DNA from: an uncultured Bacteroidales bacterium
GTDB taxonomy: Bacteria; Bacteroidota; Bacteroidia; Bacteroidales; UBA932
NCBI GenBank assembly: GCA_900545245.1
Contig: UQYV01000012.1
Span: forward strand, 11,375-75,374
Reading direction: 5' to 3'
Length of the DNA stretch: 64,000 nt
The notes beneath the pieces were generated by a model that searched no databases, was not told the DNA's origin, and worked only from the letters and a program-made list of their open reading frames with translations. The stretch's first letter is position 1, and every line of letters starts with the position of its first letter. This document shows, one piece after another, positions 42,818 to 52,413 of the stretch. The position numbers and the translations under genes are program-made.

Positions 42818-44803
42818 ATGAAGAGAATACTTGCAATTTTCATTTCCTCACTTGTGCTCGAGTCGGCTCTTGTTGCCGCTCCGTCTTTCGGAGCACAGGT
42901 TTTCATAGAACCGGGTCAGACTCCGGAACAGATTGACGGGTGGTTCAGAATCCTGCGCGACAGCGGTTTCGAATATGCGAGAATAAGAATGTTCGGTTCC
43001 CATATGCAGAAATCTGATGGCAAGTGGGACTTCTCTCTCTACGATGCCGCATTCTCTTCTGCCGAGAAATATGGTATAAGACTTTTTGCAACCCTTTTCC
43101 CCACTACAGATGAACTTAATGATGTCGGTGGGTTCAAATTTCCCAAAACTGAGAAACAGCTTTCTGATGTCGGAGAGTATATAGACAATGTCGTGGGGCA
43201 TTTCAAAGATTCTCCGGCTTTGGATACATGGGTTATTCAAAATGAGCCGGGTACCGGCAGCCTGAAGGTTAACGAAACAGAACTCTCTCGAAAAAAACGG
43301 CAGGAATGGGAGAGCTCCCAGAAAAAGGAAGGACTACGTAGTGCTTATCTTTCAGCGGATTTCAGCGATCAGGAATTTCTCGTGAGTTATACTGAGTGGT
43401 ATTTGAGGTGGATATCTGACAGAGTGTTGACAACGGATTCCAAACACGGACGCCATATCAATCCTCATCAGATTTTAGAAACCATACAGGAATATGATTT
43501 TCCCAAATATGGGGAATTCATAACTTCGTTCGGGTCGTCTATGCATTTTTCCTGGCATTTCGATGTTTTTGAGAGGAAGGACTATCCTCTCGGTGTTTCT
43601 ATGATGACAGATATCATAGCCAACAATGCGGAAGGCAAACCATATTGGATAACGGAATTTCAAGGAGGCGCAGTCACTGCCAGTGGAAAGACTGTACTTT
43701 GTCCGACTGCCGATGAGGTTACACAATGCCTTTGGACGGGAGTGGGAGCAGGAATAAAAGGCCTTATGTTTTGGACACTCAACCAGAGAAAGGCTGTGAG
43801 AGAGGCCGGAGAATGGGGCCTTTTGGATTTTCAGGGAAGACCAAGCGTGCGTCTTACGGCTGCCTCTGAAGTTGCAGGAATCATTGCCTCAAACAAAGAA
43901 CTTTTCGATGGAATAGAGCCGCTTAAAAGCAATATAACAATTCTATACAACAATGAATCGCTCTGGATGCAGAAAATCAATGCTTCGTTCCAAAAAGACG
44001 AAGACAATCCGGGCAGAAGCAAGACGGCGGTGATGCAGTCAATGGCTGCTGCCTATTCCGCCATTTGCTCGCTTGGTGCCGTACCGCAAATATGCAGCAC
44101 AGAGTTCTATGACTGGTCCAATCCAAAGGGGAAAGTGATTGTTCTCCCCAATATTATATGTGTTCCCTCTGTTCTAAGGTCAAATCTGTTGTCATTCGTC
44201 CGTGACGGGGGAAAAGTTATCGCTACCGGATTGACGGGCTACTATGATGAATATATGCGTTGTTCATTTATGGGAGACTGGGACTTGGGAGAGGCTTTCG
44301 GTGCCGGAATTTCCGAATTCGCGGTCACAGACAGATATGCCCCACTTCCGGAATTCAATGGGATTCGGCTTGACACGCATCTCTGGAAAGGCATACTTAT
44401 TCCCGAAACAGCGGCTCCATTTCTTAAAGACGGTGATATGGCCATCGCGTCATTCAATAAATACGGAAAAGGCTCGGCAATATGGTTCCCATCAATGATT
44501 GATTTGGGATGCAGATGTCGCAAAGAGTATGAACTGGCGGCATTTTATGCCGAAGTTTTGTCTTCCGATATTGTTGCGCCGGTATCGTTTGTCAAACCAT
44601 CTCCGGGAATATATTTACGGACAATGAAATCCGGAGGCAAATACATCGGTATTGTGATAAACAAAAGAAATGAGACTGTCAAAACCGCATTCAAAAGCGG
44701 ATTGTCGCATCCTGAAGTGATTTTCGCAAGCCACGGCGGTTCCGTAAAGAATTCGAAAATCATCATCCATCCTGAAGAAACGCTCGTTTGCGTTTGGAAC
44801 TAA
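42818..44803 (+). CDS. secreted GH42-like glycoside hydrolase
   Basis: A 661-residue protein with a signal peptide (cut near AAPSFGA). Residues about 30-380 form the (beta/alpha)8 barrel of a GH42-type enzyme: the acid/base is E143 in WVIQNEPG and the nucleophile is E280 in WITEFQGG. The part from about 395 on (AAAYSAICSLGAVPQICSTE, then KGKVIVLPNIICVPSVLRS) matches the trimerisation domain of this family, followed by a small beta domain. Known GH42 members remove beta-galactosyl residues, so galactan or galactooligosaccharide is a reasonable target, but some relatives have other specificities. Its stop overlaps that of the convergent HTCS gene by the bases CTAA. Confidence 0.75.
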   Translation: MKRILAIFISSLVLESALVAAPSFGAQVFIEPGQTPEQIDGWFRILRDSGFEYARIRMFGSHMQKSDGKWDFSLYDAAFSSAEKYGIRLFATLFPTTDELNDVGGFKFPKTEKQLSDVGEYIDNVVGHFKDSPALDTWVIQNEPGTGSLKVNETELSRKKRQEWESSQKKEGLRSAYLSADFSDQEFLVSYTEWYLRWISDRVLTTDSKHGRHINPHQILETIQEYDFPKYGEFITSFGSSMHFSWHFDVFERKDYPLGVSMMTDIIANNAEGKPYWITEFQGGAVTASGKTVLCPTADEVTQCLWTGVGAGIKGLMFWTLNQRKAVREAGEWGLLDFQGRPSVRLTAASEVAGIIASNKELFDGIEPLKSNITILYNNESLWMQKINASFQKDEDNPGRSKTAVMQSMAAAYSAICSLGAVPQICSTEFYDWSNPKGKVIVLPNIICVPSVLRSNLLSFVRDGGKVIATGLTGYYDEYMRCSFMGDWDLGEAFGAGISEFAVTDRYAPLPEFNGIRLDTHLWKGILIPETAAPFLKDGDMAIASFNKYGKGSAIWFPSMIDLGCRCRKEYELAAFYAEVLSSDIVAPVSFVKPSPGIYLRTMKSGGKYIGIVINKRNETVKTAFKSGLSHPEVIFASHGGSVKNSKIIIHPEETLVCVWN

Positions 44804-47800
44804 TCAGACAACTCCTTATGCTTCTCGGCAAAGGTCGTTGGTGAACAGCCGAAATATTTCTTGAAGCATTTCGTGAAGTATGAATGCGTGTTGAACCCCA
44901 CCGCATACATTACTTCCTGGATTCTCATATCTGAATTTGCCAGATATTGGGCGGCCCGTTTCAGACGGATATCCCTGATGAATTCATTTATTGATTCTCC
45001 GGTCGTTGATTTGACTTTGTGGTATATCTGCTGATATGAATATCTGCTCTGTTCGATAAGCTCTTGGACACCGAAAACGGGGTCAGCAATATTCTTTTCC
45101 ACAATCTCCACGAGTTCGTGCAGCAATTTGTCATCAAATGATTCCAATGCTATATCTGACGGGCGGCCGAGAAACTGTTCTTTGTAACGCTTTTGCAGAT
45201 TGAGTCTGGAATCCAGCAGAGTCTCGATTCTGGTCAGCAGGGTGGCGATACTGAAAGGTTTTGTGAGAAAGACATCCACTCCAGCTTCATAACTGTTTCT
45301 CTGTGCCGCATCGTCCGTCATTGCCGTGAGCATTATGAAAGGGATATGGCTACTTACCTTGTCATCCCTCACTGCCCGACAAAGATCATATCCGTTCATT
45401 CCCGTCATCATCAGGTCGGATATCACAAAGTCGGGAATAATCCCGTTTATGAGTTCAAGTCCGCTTTGACCGTCTGTCGCAGTGAAGACATTGTACTTTT
45501 TCTCAAGTGAGAGTTTCAAGAAAGAAAGCATATCCTTATCATCTTCTATTATGACAGCATTTTTCCGTTCCCCCTCACTTTTGTTATCCTGTATAGGCAA
45601 ATCCTTTTCCGCTACCGGCTGTAAATTATCGGTGGAGACATTCGCCAATTCGGCATTACATTGTCCGTCCGTTTCTATCCCAAGGTCTTTCCGGAGAGTG
45701 AAACTGAACGTGGAGCCGCTCCCGACTTCGCTGTGGACGGATACATCCCCTCCGTGCATCCTTACATAGGTCTTTACTATTCCCAATCCTATGCCGGAAC
45801 CTTTTAGAGAGTCCGGGGCGACAGTTTCCGTACTTCCTTGATAGAATTTGTCAAAAATATATGGAAGGTCTTTTCCCGCTATTCCGCAACCGTTGTCCGT
45901 CACAGATACCACAATCATATCCGGCTTATCCGGATGAGCTGCGACCTGTACTACAATCATCCCGTAATCTTTAGTGAATTTGCAGGCGTTGCTCAATAGG
46001 TTGAAAACGATTTTTTCAATTTTGCCACTATCGTAGTTCATATAAACGGCATCAGTTTCGGTTTCGAATCCAAGTCTTATGTTCCTGCTTTCCGCCTTTT
46101 TCCGGAACGCATCGGTGAGTCTGGAGATGTATGCAACGATATTTCCCGAAACGAGTTGCATTCCGATTGCTCCGGACTCGATTTTTCTCAATTCCATAAT
46201 CCTGTTAATCAAATCCTTGAGCCGTTCTCCATTTTGTTTGATGATTTGCAGCAGTTGTACGCTCTGTTCGTTCTTTTCCGTTTGCAGGAGTTCTTCCGTT
46301 GGTGCCATTATCAGGGACAGCGGTGTCTTGAATTCATGTGAGATGTTGGTAAAAAACTCGCTTTTGAGTTCATTCAACTCTTCCGCCTTGAGTCTTTCGT
46401 TTCTCTCTTTTGCCAATTGCTTGTCCGTCCGGAACTTGATAAAGAGTATTTTCGCTAGGCCTAGAATCAATAGCAGGCTTATGATGACATATACGGCAAT
46501 TGCTCCGGCAGAAGTCCACCAAGGTTGTCTGACCACGATTTCGAGAGAACTATCCTTCGGACACCTTACTCCGTCGCTGTTATACCCACGCACCACGAAC
46601 CTGTAGTGTCCGGGCTTTACCATGCTGTACCGTGCGCAACTCTCTTTTCCTGTCGTACTGTGCCATATATTGTCCAGCCCTTCGAGTTTGTATTCATATC
46701 TGTTAGCTTCCGGGGCAGAAAAATTGGTGACTGCAAAATTGATTTTGAAATTACCTTGATTGTGATTGAGTCTGACTACGGGGAGTGATGTTACATATAT
46801 CTGTGAAGGTGCGTATGTCTCGTCAATAACCTCAAAGCCGGAAATGACAGGAGATGGGGCGTAGTCATTGACGTGAATCAGTTCCGGGTTGAAATCGAGA
46901 ACAAAGCCATCCCCACACATAAAAATCAGACCCTTGGCCTCCGTTGTCCCATTATGGATGATTCCCCGTACGCCCAACTGTGCGCTCAGATCTATGCGTA
47001 CTTTTTCTTCTCTGTCTCTGTCATACATCACTATTCTCGTGGCGTTGGCAAACCATATCCTTTCGTGAGCATCTGTCGTAATGATTCTTATCGCCTGATT
47101 CATTTCATCGTCTTGAAACTTTTCGATGACGCCGTCCGCCGATATTAAGTTGAGCCCCAAATCGGTTCCCACCCAAACATTCCCGTTGGAATCGGCAAGA
47201 ATGGTGTAGATCCGGTTGCTGGTCAGCCCGTCATTTTCTCCGAAGACTAATGTGGGTTGTCCTTCACAGTAGCGTATGATTCCGTCTGAAATTGTCCCTA
47301 TCCATATATTCCCTTTCTTGTCTACGTCAAAATACGGGATGCTACTGTTTGATTGTGAAAGAAATGGGGACAGGTCTGTTTCCTCATAATCAAAGCCTGT
47401 AATATTCCCCAATCTGTCGCGTTTCGGAGAGACCATCCCCAAACCATCGATAATGTTTGAGACTATGCGTCCGTCAGGCAGTTCTTTTATATCATATATA
47501 TACTTAAATTGAGTTTTTTCATTTTTTACTTCGACAAAAACTCCTCTTCTCCTGTCGAAATACTGCAATCCGTCGTTTGTCCCGACCCAAATGGTATTTG
47601 AAGAATCGATATAGATGCGTTTTATGATATCGTGCTTTAATCCCTGATTTTTGCCGTAATGACGCAGAATATTGAAAGAGTAGTCGCAGACAAGAATTCC
47701 GTTATGGGTGGCGAGCCATAGCTCGTTTGGGGATACGGCTTTTATGTCCCGGACCGTAACCCTCTTTCCTGTATGATATATAGGGTGTATGCTGACAGGT

Positions 47801-48840
47801 TTCCTGTTCAAGTCATACTTTGATATCCCCAGCGATGTGCCCAGCCATACAATGCCGCCCCTGTCCCGGTACAATTTCCGGACATAATTGCTGAGAAGGA
47901 ATGTTTTTCCCTCTTCGCCAGTGACGGGAGTGAAAGTCTCTGTAACAGCGTCGAAAATGCAGACTCCCTTACTCGTACCTATCATCCACTTCCCCTCTTC
48001 CAGTCCTGCAATGTCGCAGACATCATTTTCGCAAATGGAACTGTTGTCAACATTATAGTACTTCAAGATATTCCCGCTCGTGGACATTATTGAAAGCCCT
48101 GCCGACATCCCCACATACAACAGGTTATCCTCTTCCATATATCGTATGAATTCAATGAAATCGTTGACATCGTGTCGACCTCCCTTAGGGATGCCGCTTA
48201 TCCGTACCGATGTGTTATCCTTGGGATCGAATCTGTATATCCCGTCGAAAGATCCGAGCCAAAGAATCCCCGTTGAGTCCTGTGTGATGGAAGTTATCTC
48301 GTAAGCTCTCGGATCCGGATGCCCTTTTGCCGGATTGAACGCTTCAAGATAATCCTTTCCCGTGTCATATTTTATCAGCCCGGTGCAGGTCCCTATCCAT
48401 AGCGTTTCTTTGTCCCTGTCTTCACAAATACTGCGGATTCGTTGAGTGGATAGGAGTTGCCTTTCATCGCAAGCAGGCTTGCATGCGGACATTACTCCCG
48501 TGTGCGGGTCAAAAACGGATATTCCGATTTCCGTCCCAATCCAGATTCTGTCGGAGGAATCCGTGTGGAGGCAGTTGATCCATGAAGAATTCAGACAGGA
48601 ATTGGGCGTTCCGTGTTTGTATATGGTGAAATTGTGCCCGTCATATCTGTTCAGGCCTTCGTCCGTACCGATCCACATCATTCCGAAACAGTCCTGCGTG
48701 AGACAGAGTACCTCGTGGCTTGAAAGTCCGTCTTTAGTACTTACATTGTCAAATACAAAATCTTCTGCATTAAGACTTATGCAGGGCAGAGTCAAAATCA
48801 CCGCTATAGTGATTGTCGGTTTCAGGAATATGCTCCTCAT
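44800..48840 (-). CDS. hybrid two-component system sensor-regulator (HTCS)
   Basis: A 1346-residue one-protein signalling system typical of Bacteroides PULs. Order: signal peptide (1-24), about 14 two-component propeller repeats of the W-x-G-T-x-x-G-L type, a Y_Y_Y domain, a transmembrane helix at about 780-801, a HisKA domain with phospho-accepting H835 (NISHEFKTPLS), an ATPase domain (NLLSNACKFT, DNGCGI, GSGIGLGI), a receiver with D1142 (VISDLMMTG) and a C-terminal AraC domain (VGFNTHSYFTKCFKKYFG). It senses a periplasmic oligosaccharide and activates the operon that starts at 49028. Its promoter region at 48882-48889 faces that operon. Confidence 0.94.
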   Translation of the reverse strand: MRSIFLKPTITIAVILTLPCISLNAEDFVFDNVSTKDGLSSHEVLCLTQDCFGMMWIGTDEGLNRYDGHNFTIYKHGTPNSCLNSSWINCLHTDSSDRIWIGTEIGISVFDPHTGVMSACKPACDERQLLSTQRIRSICEDRDKETLWIGTCTGLIKYDTGKDYLEAFNPAKGHPDPRAYEITSITQDSTGILWLGSFDGIYRFDPKDNTSVRISGIPKGGRHDVNDFIEFIRYMEEDNLLYVGMSAGLSIMSTSGNILKYYNVDNSSICENDVCDIAGLEEGKWMIGTSKGVCIFDAVTETFTPVTGEEGKTFLLSNYVRKLYRDRGGIVWLGTSLGISKYDLNRKPVSIHPIYHTGKRVTVRDIKAVSPNELWLATHNGILVCDYSFNILRHYGKNQGLKHDIIKRIYIDSSNTIWVGTNDGLQYFDRRRGVFVEVKNEKTQFKYIYDIKELPDGRIVSNIIDGLGMVSPKRDRLGNITGFDYEETDLSPFLSQSNSSIPYFDVDKKGNIWIGTISDGIIRYCEGQPTLVFGENDGLTSNRIYTILADSNGNVWVGTDLGLNLISADGVIEKFQDDEMNQAIRIITTDAHERIWFANATRIVMYDRDREEKVRIDLSAQLGVRGIIHNGTTEAKGLIFMCGDGFVLDFNPELIHVNDYAPSPVISGFEVIDETYAPSQIYVTSLPVVRLNHNQGNFKINFAVTNFSAPEANRYEYKLEGLDNIWHSTTGKESCARYSMVKPGHYRFVVRGYNSDGVRCPKDSSLEIVVRQPWWTSAGAIAVYVIISLLLILGLAKILFIKFRTDKQLAKERNERLKAEELNELKSEFFTNISHEFKTPLSLIMAPTEELLQTEKNEQSVQLLQIIKQNGERLKDLINRIMELRKIESGAIGMQLVSGNIVAYISRLTDAFRKKAESRNIRLGFETETDAVYMNYDSGKIEKIVFNLLSNACKFTKDYGMIVVQVAAHPDKPDMIVVSVTDNGCGIAGKDLPYIFDKFYQGSTETVAPDSLKGSGIGLGIVKTYVRMHGGDVSVHSEVGSGSTFSFTLRKDLGIETDGQCNAELANVSTDNLQPVAEKDLPIQDNKSEGERKNAVIIEDDKDMLSFLKLSLEKKYNVFTATDGQSGLELINGIIPDFVISDLMMTGMNGYDLCRAVRDDKVSSHIPFIMLTAMTDDAAQRNSYEAGVDVFLTKPFSIATLLTRIETLLDSRLNLQKRYKEQFLGRPSDIALESFDDKLLHELVEIVEKNIADPVFGVQELIEQSRYSYQQIYHKVKSTTGESINEFIRDIRLKRAAQYLANSDMRIQEVMYAVGFNTHSYFTKCFKKYFGCSPTTFAEKHKELSD

Positions 48841-48881
48841 AAAAAATACGTTCCTTGGGGATTATTCAATTTCCACAATTG

Positions 48882-48889
48882 CAAATTTA
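48882..48889 (-). promoter_or_regulatory. -7 box of the HTCS gene
   Basis: Minus strand TAAATTTG, fitting TAnnTTTG, 41 bp before the HTCS start codon. No matching -33 TTTG was seen. The rest of the divergent gap from 48841 to 49108 holds the operon promoter at 49028 and nothing else that I can support. Confidence 0.45.
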
Positions 48890-49027
48890 CCAAATTTCCC
48901 GGATTTCTGCCTTGGGGTGAATGCGCCGATTCTGTAAATCCTTGTCTTATGGTGGCTTTGGGTGACAGTCAGCACTGCGGAGTAAAAAACGTTCTAATTT
49001 TTATCAAAAATGTTGTAATGGACTTGA

Positions 49028-49058
49028 TTGTTCCCAAAGACAAATGTTGATAGATTTG
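49028..49058 (+). promoter_or_regulatory. promoter of the PUL operon
   Basis: TTG at 49028-49030, 20 bp, then TAGATTTG at 49051-49058. It lies 50 bp before the start of the GH5-like gene and is the only good candidate for the operon that runs to 63970. HTCS operators cannot be marked with confidence. Confidence 0.6.
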
Positions 49059-49108
49059 CATTCGAAGAAAAACACTGAGTAAGCAGTTAAAAATTGCGTG
49101 ATAAAAAA

Positions 49109-50962
49109 ATGAAAGTGATTAATCTCATATCTTCGATGCTGATGCTGGTTTCAGTCACGGCGAACAGTTGTTCTGCGAAAGTCTGGAAGTGTCCTATATG
49201 CGGAAGAGAAAATTGTGTCTGCGATATTGATGACGACGGCAATAACAAGGGAGAAGAACCCGAAAAGCCGGAGCCTCTGCCGACCGGAAGCGAGTTCATT
49301 ACTCTGAATGGAGGAAAAATGCTCCTGCCGGACGGAGAGGAAGCCAGACTTTACGGAGTCAATTTCCAGACACCGATTTCCTGGGAATACAACCGCCTTG
49401 CGAGGGTCGGCATCGCCAAGACAAAAGATGCCTTGCATCAGGTCACCGATAATAACCTCAACGATTTGCAATTGCTGGGAATAAACCACCTCAGGTGCCA
49501 TCTGACCCCTGTTGACTTTACGGATTCCAAGGGCAATCTGCTGGAATCATCCGTATTTCTTGATGCGCTTGACTATCTTGTCAGTGAAGCCGGAAAAAGG
49601 AATATCTATCTTTCTTTCGCTTTCTTGAACCATATGGGCAACAGTGGCCCGGGAAGCGAGTGGATTTCCGGGGATCGGGCGACTTGGATTCAAGACGAGA
49701 CAGTCGTTAAATGTGCGAGAAACTATATTTCGTCACTCGTAAATCACATCAATCCTTACACCCGAAAAGCCTACAAGAATACGACCAACATAGCTTATTG
49801 GGAACTGATTAACGAGCCTGAAATGTATTCATACTCATCCATCCGTTCCAAGTCTTGTCTGTCTGCCTACAATGCTTGGCTTGCCGAAAACGGCAAGTCT
49901 GACTCAGAGGCGAGTTACGCCGGATATCGTTCTGCTACTGTCCGTAATTACATCGATTCGATGAAAGAATTGCTTCGGGAGAACGGTGACAGGCATTTGG
50001 TCTGCTGGGGATTGAATTGGCACAGGTATAGGCGCGGCAACGCGGATATATTTGAAGGAGTCTCCGCTTCAGAGGCAGACATTGTCGCTTTCTGTAATTA
50101 TCCCGGACAAGATGATTCGGGCTCGGAGTACTGGAACAAGAGTTTGAATTTCACTTCGAAAGACTTTGCCTCTTGGTTTGTCGGACAGAAATCCGATGAG
50201 AACGGTTATGGTTGGGCATTGACTCCGGCTTTCTCCAAGAAGGCGGTAGTGGTTTATGAATTTGAGACTTTCTTTAATCAGAGTGCCTATATGTATCCTC
50301 TGCAGGCAACTTTCTTCCGCTCGCTCAGAGTTCAGTCCGCTTCGATGTGGACCTATACTTTTAGCGAAATCGCCCAAAATATGGGAGGCTCCCATTTCTT
50401 GAATCTAAGGTGTACTCCCGAAAAAATGATGTCATTCCTGATAGCGAAGGAAATTTTCCAATCGCTTCCATATATTCAAGATCTTCCCTCAAATCTCAAC
50501 GAGCAGAAAGGAGAACATTATGTCATATCCAAGTCACATAACGGAGCCATATACAGCGATGCTGACAAATACTACAATTCTTGTGAGGTGGACGAGAGCT
50601 GGAATCCGATTGAGTGCAGTCTTAATGTAAAACACATCGCAGGTTACAGAAATTCTCCTATAGTGAAATACTCCGGTTCCGGAGCCTATTTCATCAATGA
50701 AAGGGACGGTGGACTTGAAATTATCCTTCTTCCGGACGTCAAGGTAGTCGGAGACATTTATGCCGGAGCTACTTACGGGAAGATCAAGACAGAGCTTGAC
50801 AGCGTAACAAAAAACACATTGTCCATCAATTTGAATGCGTGGAGAAATCGCCCGGGGACTCTTTACAAAATTGTCGGGGGAGAGAGAAAATCCTGTGGGC
50901 ACATAGGTGGTGCCTCCGACTTGAGGCTGTCTCCAGGGCAATATGTCATAATTCCTGATTAA
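49109..50962 (+). CDS. GH5-like surface lipoprotein with Cys-rich N-terminus
   Basis: A 617-residue protein. The signal peptide ends in a lipobox-like VTANSC, so it is probably a surface lipoprotein. A short cysteine-rich segment WKCPICGRENCVCD and an acidic linker (DGNNKGEEPEKPEPLP) follow, then a clan GH-A (beta/alpha)8 domain. The acid/base is E236 (ELINEPE) and E384 in VVVYEFETF is the probable nucleophile. The C-terminal 150 residues are beta-rich. The enzyme class covers endo-beta-mannanases, beta-glucanases and relatives; the precise activity cannot be set from sequence. The start is the ATG at 49109; the codon at 49094 is a TTG and would move the signal peptide. Confidence 0.72.
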   Translation: MKVINLISSMLMLVSVTANSCSAKVWKCPICGRENCVCDIDDDGNNKGEEPEKPEPLPTGSEFITLNGGKMLLPDGEEARLYGVNFQTPISWEYNRLARVGIAKTKDALHQVTDNNLNDLQLLGINHLRCHLTPVDFTDSKGNLLESSVFLDALDYLVSEAGKRNIYLSFAFLNHMGNSGPGSEWISGDRATWIQDETVVKCARNYISSLVNHINPYTRKAYKNTTNIAYWELINEPEMYSYSSIRSKSCLSAYNAWLAENGKSDSEASYAGYRSATVRNYIDSMKELLRENGDRHLVCWGLNWHRYRRGNADIFEGVSASEADIVAFCNYPGQDDSGSEYWNKSLNFTSKDFASWFVGQKSDENGYGWALTPAFSKKAVVVYEFETFFNQSAYMYPLQATFFRSLRVQSASMWTYTFSEIAQNMGGSHFLNLRCTPEKMMSFLIAKEIFQSLPYIQDLPSNLNEQKGEHYVISKSHNGAIYSDADKYYNSCEVDESWNPIECSLNVKHIAGYRNSPIVKYSGSGAYFINERDGGLEIILLPDVKVVGDIYAGATYGKIKTELDSVTKNTLSINLNAWRNRPGTLYKIVGGERKSCGHIGGASDLRLSPGQYVIIPD

Positions 50963-50981
50963 GTAATCTTCAATAACAGCG

Positions 50982-52412
50982 ATGAAGACAATCAAGTACA
51001 TATTTGGCATCAGCCTCCTTCTCCTGTCTGCACTTTCCTGCAATATATTGAATAGAAATGCCGACAAGGCAGCGGCAATTCCTGATAATGAGGCTTTTGT
51101 TCGAGTAAGCGAGGAGGACCCTCGATACTTCAGGCTCTCCAACGGCTCTCCCTATATCCCTGTCGGCTGCAACCTCGCAGCGATGTCCGACCTCTCTTGT
51201 ATGGAGCACTATATGGAGGAACTCCATAAGAACGGAGCCAATTACGCCAGAGTCTGGCTGAATTCGGCGTTTTTTGAGATAGAGAAGGAGTACGGAAAAT
51301 GGGACGAGACCTCTGTAACGCATATTGACAGGCTTCTGGAACTGGCGAAAAACTATGACATCAAGATAAAGATGTGCATTGAGAGTTTCAGAAAAATCCT
51401 TCCGGGTGTGAACAAATGGGACACCAAGGCTTCATACCACTTGTCGAACGGAGGCCCTTTCACCGATATGGAGGAGTATATCTCATCTGAAAAAGGCAGA
51501 AAAGAGTATCTGAAGAGGGTCGAATTCTTGAAGGAACGCTATAAGGACAATCCAAGCATTTTCGGTTGGGAGTTGTGGAACGAGATGAATGCCGTCGAAG
51601 CCGGGAATATCGAAGAATGGAATGTTGAGATGCTTGACACCCTTCATAAGATATTTCCATCCAATCTCGTTATGCAGAGCCTTGGCTCGTTGGACAGGGA
51701 ATCCAGTTTCGGCATATACAAGTTCATCAACTGCTTGAATTCAAACGATGTCCTCCAGGTGCACAGATATATTGACCAAGGTGCCGAATTGCCTATTTGC
51801 GGAGCATCTGTTGACAGATTGTCGGAGGATGCCGTCAGGCATCTCTTGAATTACGGACAACGGAAGCCTCTTTTGCTCGCGGAGTGTGGAGCAGTGATGC
51901 CTTCCCACAGCGGTCCTCACGAAATCTACAAAAAAGATCGGGAAGGGATAATCCTGCATGATTTCCTCTTTGCTCCTTTCTTCTGCGGTGCAGCCGGTCC
52001 GGGTCATTTGTGGCATTGGGATCATTATATTGATAAAATGAATGTCTGGTTTCAGATAGGACGCTTTTCCAAGGCAATAGAAGGGATTGACCCTGACGAA
52101 GAGCATTTTAAGCCGGTGACGAACCATCGACACGGATTGCGGGTATATACTCTGGGCGGGGATAGGCATATCCTTTCCTGGTGCAGGGATACGGCGAGCA
52201 ACTGGCAGTCGGAACTTGTCGATGGGAAACCTGCAGAGGAGTTGTCCGGTCTCACAGTAGAACTTGGAGATGTGGTCGCCGGAAGACAAATCGGGAAAGT
52301 CGAAGTTTATGACCCTTGGAAAAACAGTTGGACGAGACTCGCTCCGTATTCAAATGTCCGGCTGATACCTTTCAAACGATCAGTAATAATAAAAATAACA
52401 CTAAAGCAGTAA
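50982..52412 (+). CDS. GH5-like glycoside hydrolase lipoprotein
   Basis: A 476-residue protein with a lipoprotein signal (LLLLSALSC). It has a clan GH-A barrel: NGANYARVWLNSAFFEIE, acid/base E201 in GWELWNEMN and nucleophile E301 in LLLAECGA. The aromatic PGHLWHWDHYIDK segment supports a sugar-binding groove. A C-terminal beta domain of about 100 residues follows. It is related in plan to the enzyme at 49109 but the two are not close in sequence, so they probably cut different bonds of the same glycan. It is 19 bp after that gene and 1 bp before susC. Confidence 0.72.
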   Translation: MKTIKYIFGISLLLLSALSCNILNRNADKAAAIPDNEAFVRVSEEDPRYFRLSNGSPYIPVGCNLAAMSDLSCMEHYMEELHKNGANYARVWLNSAFFEIEKEYGKWDETSVTHIDRLLELAKNYDIKIKMCIESFRKILPGVNKWDTKASYHLSNGGPFTDMEEYISSEKGRKEYLKRVEFLKERYKDNPSIFGWELWNEMNAVEAGNIEEWNVEMLDTLHKIFPSNLVMQSLGSLDRESSFGIYKFINCLNSNDVLQVHRYIDQGAELPICGASVDRLSEDAVRHLLNYGQRKPLLLAECGAVMPSHSGPHEIYKKDREGIILHDFLFAPFFCGAAGPGHLWHWDHYIDKMNVWFQIGRFSKAIEGIDPDEEHFKPVTNHRHGLRVYTLGGDRHILSWCRDTASNWQSELVDGKPAEELSGLTVELGDVVAGRQIGKVEVYDPWKNSWTRLAPYSNVRLIPFKRSVIIKITLKQ

Positions 52413-52413
52413 T

